Made by a program: the position numbers and the translations under genes. Shown piece by piece: positions 7,573 through 12,265 of a stretch of DNA of 12,265 nucleotides. Under the pieces are notes generated by a model. That model worked only from the letters and a program-made list of their open reading frames with translations, was not told the DNA's origin and searched no databases. The first letter of the stretch is position 1; each line of letters opens with the position of its first letter. Source of the stretch: Thalassiosira profunda (taxonomy: Eukaryota > Bacillariophyta > Thalassiosirophyceae > Thalassiosirales > Thalassiosiraceae); assembly GCA_036939355.1 (NCBI GenBank), contig JALLAP010000509.1:1-12265 (forward strand). Reading direction: 5' to 3'.

Positions 7573-7736
7573 TGCATCTTGCTTTTGCCTTCCCCCACCC
7601 CCATCTGGTCCTCTTGCTGGCGGTGCATCTTGGGGCCCCCGTCGGCAATTCGTCGGCAGAGCTTGTTTGGTCAACAGAGGACTTGGTACTTTGAGTCACT
7701 CTGAAAAGTTCAGAGGGTCCAACAAAGTCCAACAAG
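7573..7736. promoter_or_regulatory. Short divergent promoter region, LRR gene and ATP-grasp gene
   Basis: Only 164 bp separates the two candidate start codons. A perfect-but-one 10-bp tandem repeat (GTCCAACAAA/GTCCAACAAG) at 7717-7736 abuts the ATG at 7737. The regulatory role is inferred from position. Confidence 0.45.
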
Positions 7737-9467
7737 ATGCCAATGAAGACAGCAGTTTTGTTGGCGGCTGCATTATTTCCTCTCGCTGGCGCTCCCCACT
7801 CCCCACCACTACCCTCTTGTCGGCCATATTTCGCTGTCACCATGTGCAGGAACACCGACCTCGAGGAGCGGCGGCCGCCTTCGGTGGCGGCGGCTCAGGC
7901 CGCAGCTGAGATACCGCCTTCCCCGGCGTCCGTCGCCGTGCGGCTGCGACCATCGCGCATTCACGCCGATGCCGACGGTCCTTTGGAGGGCCTGCCCGTT
8001 GTGTCAAGCGAGGCGGGCAAGGACAAACAGAGCGACGAGATAGAAGTGGGCTGGATCTTCGGAGGCAAGGCGCTGGGAATGCTGGTGGGACTTTTTTTCT
8101 CCGCCCTCCGATCTCCCATCTTCATCTCCTCCATGCGACGAACCCCGAGCCAGCGCAGCCCCGCCTGTCGCTCCTCGAAGGTGGGCCGTCGGCTGTCCCT
8201 CCTCCTTGCCACAGTTCTAGGTGGAGCGATGCACATGTCCCGCATCATCAATGTCACCGTGTCCTCGCACGAGGCTGCACCGTCGCCATCCCTGCTGCAC
8301 GCAGCGATCGGCGCTTGCAAATCGGCAAAGAGAAAGTTCGGAGAGTATCCCTACGCGTACGAATCCCTCGTGCGGACGCGGGCCAGTAGATGGAAGCAGG
8401 AGAAGAAGTCGGTCGTTCCGTTCCTTCGAGCGATCGACGCCAAGCTCGGGGGACATCTGTACGCCCAAAGCAAACGCATCCGGTTCCTCCAAATGCTCAA
8501 TGACAAGCTCGGGGGATATCTGTACGCGACAAAGCTCGGGGTGCGAACACCCGAAATCTTGTTCTGTGGCGTGGCGAAAGATCTGCCGCGGAACATGACC
8601 TCGCTAGGGAGAAACTATGTGGTCAAGCCCTTGCAGGGGCATTCGGCCCGGGGCGTCCAAGTTGTCCGCGAGGGGGTGGACATCTTGTCGAACGAACCGG
8701 TGAGCTACAGAGCAACACTCAAAAAGTATGGGCCCGAAGAGCCGACCATCGTCGAGGATCTCGTAGAGAGCGCCCACCCGGCATTCAAGGGAAGGGTGCC
8801 CCCGGACTACAAGTTCCAAGTCTTCGAGGGGAGGCCAGAGCTTATGTGGCTCGTCGACCGGAACGAAGGCACCAAGTGCAAGGATTATTTCGACGTGTCC
8901 TCCGATGCGCGGTGGCCGTACTTGAAGGGCTTTCAGTTCAGTCGGAAGATGCCCAATTGCCGTCCAACACGCCAAGGAGACAGAATTGGCCACCGGCACT
9001 ACCTCGGCCCCAGACGGGCGGCCATGGACGAGGCCGTCCAGACCCTCATTCGCGACATTGGCCCGGACTGGATGCGAGTTGACATGTACGACGGCAAGCG
9101 GGGGCCGACATTGGGAGAATTCACACCCTTTAGCTCGAGCGGGAAAGCGCTGCCATTGGACAGCTGCGTCATGCCGTACCTCTTCATCGCGCACGCGGAG
9201 CGCGGGGAGGCGACGGACGATGCCAAGACGATGCGCGAGGCTGAAGGCATTGGAGAGGCGAAGGCCTGGCTGGGATTGCAGGGTGCTGGCTCATGGTGGA
9301 ACCGTTGGCGAGGGCGCAGCAATGTTGGCTTCTCGCCCAAAGAGGTCAACCGGTGGAACGGATACGACGAGCTTCAGAAATGCAAGGCGGTGATGGAGGC
9401 GCAGAGTGAGCTCGAACGGAAAGAAAAGAGAACGGCCGAACAGCAAATGACCTCATCTAAAGAATGA
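7737..9467 (+). CDS. TupA-like ATP-grasp protein with membrane-anchored N terminus
   Basis: The product has 576 residues and needs no intron. The ATP-grasp core runs from about 225 to 500: NDKLGGYLYATKLGVRTPEILF (255-276), NYVVKPLQGHSARGVQVV (293-310, nucleotide-binding Lys and Gly-rich loop), DYKFQVFEGRPELMW (357-371), and DWMRVDMYDG...LGEFTPFSSSG (445-469) with likely metal ligands D449 and E461. This is the pattern of the ATP-grasp TupA family, known from bacterial teichuronopeptide and polysaccharide synthesis; the substrate here is unknown. Residues 1-20 look like a signal peptide (KTAVLLAAALFPLAGAP), and hydrophobic stretches lie at about 105-131 and 153-164. A second in-frame ATG at 7842 (residue 36), in a good CACCATG context, would remove the signal peptide and change the topology. 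A 21-residue tandem duplication precedes the core. Confidence 0.78.
   Translation: MPMKTAVLLAAALFPLAGAPHSPPLPSCRPYFAVTMCRNTDLEERRPPSVAAAQAAAEIPPSPASVAVRLRPSRIHADADGPLEGLPVVSSEAGKDKQSDEIEVGWIFGGKALGMLVGLFFSALRSPIFISSMRRTPSQRSPACRSSKVGRRLSLLLATVLGGAMHMSRIINVTVSSHEAAPSPSLLHAAIGACKSAKRKFGEYPYAYESLVRTRASRWKQEKKSVVPFLRAIDAKLGGHLYAQSKRIRFLQMLNDKLGGYLYATKLGVRTPEILFCGVAKDLPRNMTSLGRNYVVKPLQGHSARGVQVVREGVDILSNEPVSYRATLKKYGPEEPTIVEDLVESAHPAFKGRVPPDYKFQVFEGRPELMWLVDRNEGTKCKDYFDVSSDARWPYLKGFQFSRKMPNCRPTRQGDRIGHRHYLGPRRAAMDEAVQTLIRDIGPDWMRVDMYDGKRGPTLGEFTPFSSSGKALPLDSCVMPYLFIAHAERGEATDDAKTMREAEGIGEAKAWLGLQGAGSWWNRWRGRSNVGFSPKEVNRWNGYDELQKCKAVMEAQSELERKEKRTAEQQMTSSKE
8421..8546 (+). repeat. 63-bp in-frame tandem duplication within the ATP-grasp gene
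   Basis: Two units, 8421-8483 and 8484-8546, encode FLRAIDAKLGGHLYAQSKRIR and FLQMLNDKLGGYLYATKLGVR (21 residues each). Inside them 24 nt (8441-8464 and 8504-8527) differ at one base. Only the second unit matches the usual NDK...G pattern at the start of TupA-like domains, so the first is the added copy. Confidence 0.85.
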
Positions 9468-9691
9468 ATCCCGTCAAGTGAAGTATTCAGGCTCTGACCT
9501 CGACTCCCTCTGGTTCTCTTTGCACTGGCCGTCTTGATGCCCGCGTTCATAACGAGGTGTGTTTCCGAATCCTCGCTCGGCGCCCCCCCCCCATCCCCCA
9601 TCTGGTCTCTTACGTAATTGAGTCAGGAAAGTCGTGCGCCAGAGCCTGGTCCTTGCAACCGATGTGTACGATACAGAATAATAGTTACACA
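9468..9691. other. Convergent 3' intergenic region
   Basis: This is the gap between the stop codons of the ATP-grasp and kelch genes. It holds a C9 run near 9584 and no recognisable gene or polyadenylation signal. Confidence 0.5.
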
Positions 9692-11349
9692 TTAATCAAT
9701 TGCGTAAGCGCCGCCCATGCGGCTCGCGAAGCAAAGGGGACTGTTGCGATGGAATTGACGATACGGCGCGTCACCCCCGCAGGTAACGGCCACATTCAAC
9801 GTCGACGAGCCGCTGCTCTGGAGGGCGAAGATGGGAAGACCTAAGTCTCCAACCTCGCTCCAGTGTTCTGTGCACACGTCGAACGCACGTATCTGCGAGA
9901 AATCGTGTCTAGCGCCCCCTTCCTTGCAACGGCTTCTCTTCCGATTTCCCTTGGAGCAATCGTTTTTGTACGATACTCCCCCGAAGTTGAGGAGCGTTCG
10001 TCCATTGTTCGCCGATACCATGCCAGCTGCATCCCGAGCTTGCTCAACCCATTCAGTCCCATTCGGCTCGGCATACAAATACCAATGCCCTCGTTTGTCT
10101 CCCTTAGCTTCCATTGATCGCAGCTCGTCCAAAGACCATCCCTCTTGCGGCAAGTCGAAAGCCAACATCTCCCGATGCGGCCTGCCATAAGGCTCTGTCC
10201 GATAGTTGAATATTAGGAGCTTTCCGGGGTCTGTCGCGTCGCACGCACCCGGCGGCACGACGGCCATGTTGCCATGATCCAATCCGTACGGAAGTTTCCC
10301 AAACGGACGCCACCACTTCTCTCGCACTCGATCGTAGCATTGCGTGTGCGGGAGGAATTCTCCCGAATTGTGCCGCCCGTTCGTCCCAGCGAACGAGCAT
10401 ATCATGGGCGGTTCGTCCCGGATGATCGACAGGGCAGAGGCGACGCACGCCCCTCCTGCCCGGGGGAGCTTCGGACCGAGACGGATGGTCATCGTCTCAA
10501 CGTCGACTATTCGGACGTACTTCGAGGATGTTTCGTAGTTGACCGCGTCTCCGTGGAAGCCGCAGGGCAACCATAGCTCCTTCTTGCCATTCGCGTCGCG
10601 TCCGTCGATCCCGTCGACCAATACGGCGATCACATGGTTCAAATCATCCAATCGGTAGCCTGGAGCACAAGAGCATATAAATGTCGTCAGCACATAGAAG
10701 AATATCTATCATGCACAGCACTGCACTTACCAGCAGGGTCCCTTTCCTCGCCCTCACTCCCGCGAACCGATTTCGTCTCACCGGACACAAGATCGATCGA
10801 CTGGACGTACCTGCTGTACCGTCCCAGGGCGACGTACATCACGACGCTTCCCCGATTGTCTTCGATGATGACACTGTCGTGATTCCGCGTGGGGTGCTCG
10901 AGTGGCTTCGGCAGGACCCACGTTTCGACGCCGACGCCCGAGTCGAGACGGCGCTTTTCCGCAAGCGGCATGGTTTCGACGGCATCCCGTTGGATCAAGT
11001 TCGTGATCTCCTCTCTCGAGTGGTTGCCCAACTTCTCTTGAAGAAATCGTCGTTTCCCGTTGACGTAGTAAGGGTGAGCTGCATCGTAAGACGGCGACGA
11101 CGGCGTTGACGCCGCAAATCCTTTGGCAAAACTGTCAGGTGCGAGGAGCGTCATCTCTCCGCGATGGTGCATTGCCGTGAAGTACTCTGCATAGTGCCCC
11201 AGCCACAGGCCGAAGTAAAAGCATCCCGTGATGAGGAGGTAGGCGCCGAAAATTCTCTCGGCTAGACGCCTCCGAATCCGGGATGGGGTGGCGTCACGAG
11301 GTGCCGCCCCTAGCAAGCCAACCAGTCCTTTGCTTGCGTCTGCCTTCAT
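9692..11349 (-). CDS. Signal-anchored kelch/galactose-oxidase-type beta-propeller protein (two exons)
   Basis: Exons are 11349-10731 and 10659-9692, giving 528 residues. The start is the first ATG, aligned with the paralogues; the frame is open a little upstream but lacks ATG. RIRRRLAER at about 24-32 precedes a signal anchor at about 33-51 (IFGAYLLITGCFYFGLWLG). The lumenal part has repeated kelch-like blades: VMYVALGRYSRYVQSIDL, YVRIVDVETMTIRLGPKLP, ICSFAGTNGR...CYDRVREKWWRPFGKLP, LLIFNYRTEPYGR...MLAFDLP and LLNFGGVSYKN...IRAFDVCTEHWSEVGDLGLP. Roughly five to six blades fit one propeller. The Cys-Tyr cofactor of galactose oxidase cannot be confirmed, so carbohydrate binding is as likely as catalysis. 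The 5' coding DNA is nearly identical to that of the partial gene at 1-613, and residues after the anchor (HHRGEMTLLAP) also match the sulfotransferase (HHRGEVTPLAS). Confidence 0.82.
10660..10730 (-). other. Intron of the kelch gene
   Basis: A 71-bp intron with donor GTAAGT and acceptor CCAG. Exon 1 ends in G and exon 2 begins GC, making one Gly codon and the junction DPAGYRLDD. Reading through stops after 19 further codons. Confidence 0.9.
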
Positions 11350-11911
11350 GTCTCTCTGCAAAATCACCTAAAATCACCGAACCGCGTTTGAGTGGCTGGG
11401 GTGGCCGGCAGCTCAGTTGCAATGAATTCGACCTATCCAATTGATTCGGTCCACCTCTAGAGCGTAGGGAGCGCAGCTGCTTGGCCGACTGGTGATGAGG
11501 AGCGCGCCGCGCCCGAGCCTCGATCTCTTTTATCTACTTGTCCTCGCCGCCCGCTCGCCTCCTCCTCCGGAACTACAGCCGCTCGCCGCCCGCGTGCTAA
11601 GGAACAGTACCTACTCCGTACATGCGAGGTATCAGTATGATTCCGTCGTTGAGCAATACACAAGACTCGAGTCCTCTCGTCCACAAAACACCCCCCCCCG
11701 CCCCGGACCCTAAAAAATGACAGCTATTGTACCCGCTGCAGACCCGCTGCAGTGGAATTGCAATTTCCTGCGAGGGTGCATGTCGACCTCCCTCGCTCAC
11801 AGACCGGATCCTCCAGGGCTCTCCTCTCTTTGATCTGCAATCATCTGCTCCGGCCACTCTAGAGAATCAGAAGAGATAATATGTCATGGAGAAGAAGATA
11901 TTTTATGAATT
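11350..11911. promoter_or_regulatory. Divergent intergenic region, kelch gene and anchor-only reading frame
   Basis: No gene is recognised in these 562 bp. AAAATCACC occurs twice (11360-11368 and 11370-11378) just upstream of the kelch start. A C9 run lies near 11691, and CCCGCTGCAG is tandemly repeated at about 11732-11753. The A/B/C/D leader blocks are not evident here, so the kelch gene shares the coding cassette but not an obvious copy of the leader. Confidence 0.45.
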
Positions 11912-11915
11912 ATGA
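11886..11915 (+). other. Upstream ORF overlapping the next start codon
   Basis: A nine-codon frame (MEKKIFYEL, stop TGA at 11913-11915) ends inside the first ATG of the following frame in an ATGA overlap. It would be translated only if transcription starts upstream of it, which is unknown. Confidence 0.35.
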
Positions 11916-12256
11916 TGATGATGCAGCAGAGCAATGCAATCGTCAAAGGCGAGGAAATTCCACCCGACCCGTCTATCGTTGCTGGGGGTCCCAGGGATGA
12001 AAGGCGCTGCGACGTCGACCTCCGAGAGGTGGCACCAGGGCGGCGCGAAGGCGGCCCGGAGTCCTCAAACAAAGCCGGGCGCTTCCTAATACTCCTGGCT
12101 GCTCTTTCAGGGTTGGCGGGCTGCTTCTACTGTGGTCTGTGGCTGGGTGCCGTCTGGGGAGGTCTGGCGCCGCGCGGTGTGGGCGCCACGGGCGCGAGGA
12201 AGGAGGGATCACTAGCGCTGGGAACAAATGTGTTTTGGGAAATAAATGTGTTTTGA
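11912..12256 (+). CDS. Short protein or first exon with a divergent signal-anchor cassette
   Basis: A 114-residue frame begins at a stack of four in-frame ATGs. After a charged N terminus (1-58) comes a hydrophobic span at about 60-82 (FLILLAALSGLAGCFYCGLWLG) that matches the AGCFYFGLWLG end of the shared anchor. The following 30 residues are low complexity with no catalytic domain. The last codons come from a tandem 18-bp repeat (12226-12255), so the real transcript may splice before this point and continue outside the window. It is either the first exon of a fifth anchored enzyme, a truncated paralogue or a small membrane protein. I cannot decide between these. Confidence 0.45.
   Translation: MMMMQQSNAIVKGEEIPPDPSIVAGGPRDERRCDVDLREVAPGRREGGPESSNKAGRFLILLAALSGLAGCFYCGLWLGAVWGGLAPRGVGATGARKEGSLALGTNVFWEINVF
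12226..12255 (+). repeat. 12-bp direct repeat with 18-bp period
   Basis: AAATGTGTTTTG occurs at 12226-12237 and 12244-12255, encoding the repeated NVF at the end of the short anchor frame; the second copy supplies the stop codon. Confidence 0.8.
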
Positions 12257-12265
12257 ACCGGAAAT

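Noticed and set aside
7573..7674. Upstream extension of the LRR frame to a TTG
   Set aside because: A non-ATG start is not expected here, and an in-frame stop lies just upstream. The ATG at 7572 is used, with a missing upstream exon left open.
8604..9194. 196-codon antisense frame inside the ATP-grasp gene
   Set aside because: It is a shadow of a GC-rich coding region; the sense strand carries the ATP-grasp motifs.
1..12265. tRNA, rRNA or CRISPR features
   Set aside because: No cloverleaf-like stretch, rRNA-like sequence or regularly spaced repeat array was seen on reading both strands.

Overview
The window looks like nuclear DNA of a eukaryotic microalga, most plausibly a stramenopile such as a diatom (inference). 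Support: genes lie on both strands with their own intergenic leaders, three short GT-AG introns (69-86 bp) can be placed by reading frame and domain logic, translation starts are of Kozak type with no Shine-Dalgarno sequence, and the products are type II Golgi-style enzymes, an LRR receptor-like protein and a mitochondrial MIC10-like protein. I cannot name the species from sequence alone.

Layout. 1-613 (-): a 5'-partial gene running off the left edge, with an N-terminal signal anchor and a possible glycosyltransferase-like lumenal part. 1239-2531 (+): a membrane-anchored sulfotransferase. 2638-3852 (-): a membrane-anchored PC-esterase/TBL-type SGNH enzyme, convergent with the sulfotransferase. 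4654-5019 (+): a MIC10 (MICOS) homologue. 5315-7572 (-): a three-exon LRR receptor-like protein with a C-terminal membrane span. 7737-9467 (+): an ATP-grasp protein of TupA type with a membrane-anchored N terminus. 9692-11349 (-): a two-exon signal-anchored kelch-type beta-propeller protein. 11912-12256 (+): a short reading frame carrying a divergent copy of the same signal anchor, possibly the first exon of a further gene.

The most striking feature is a shared 5' cassette. The genes at 1-613, 1239-2531, 2638-3852 and 9692-11349 encode nearly the same N terminus (basic KRRR-type stretch, then a span like GAYLLIAGCFYFGLWLG). Similarity persists at nucleotide level, synonymous positions included, yet the lumenal domains are unrelated. 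For the first three genes the homology continues upstream into the promoter/leader. The leaders of the sulfotransferase and PC-esterase genes form an inverted repeat of about 360 bp that encloses both enzyme bodies, and an orphan leader copy lies at 4151-4345. The sulfotransferase copy has lost the ancestral ATG and uses a +1-frame ATG that compensates a one-base length change.

Taken together, most genes encode secretory-pathway proteins expected to act on glycans or the cell surface: sulfation, O-acyl transfer or hydrolysis, a possible glycosyl transfer, an ATP-grasp ligase and an LRR surface receptor. This reads as a cell-surface/glycan-decoration neighbourhood built by repeated duplication of a promoter-plus-anchor module. 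The functional link is inference; the shared cassette is directly visible.
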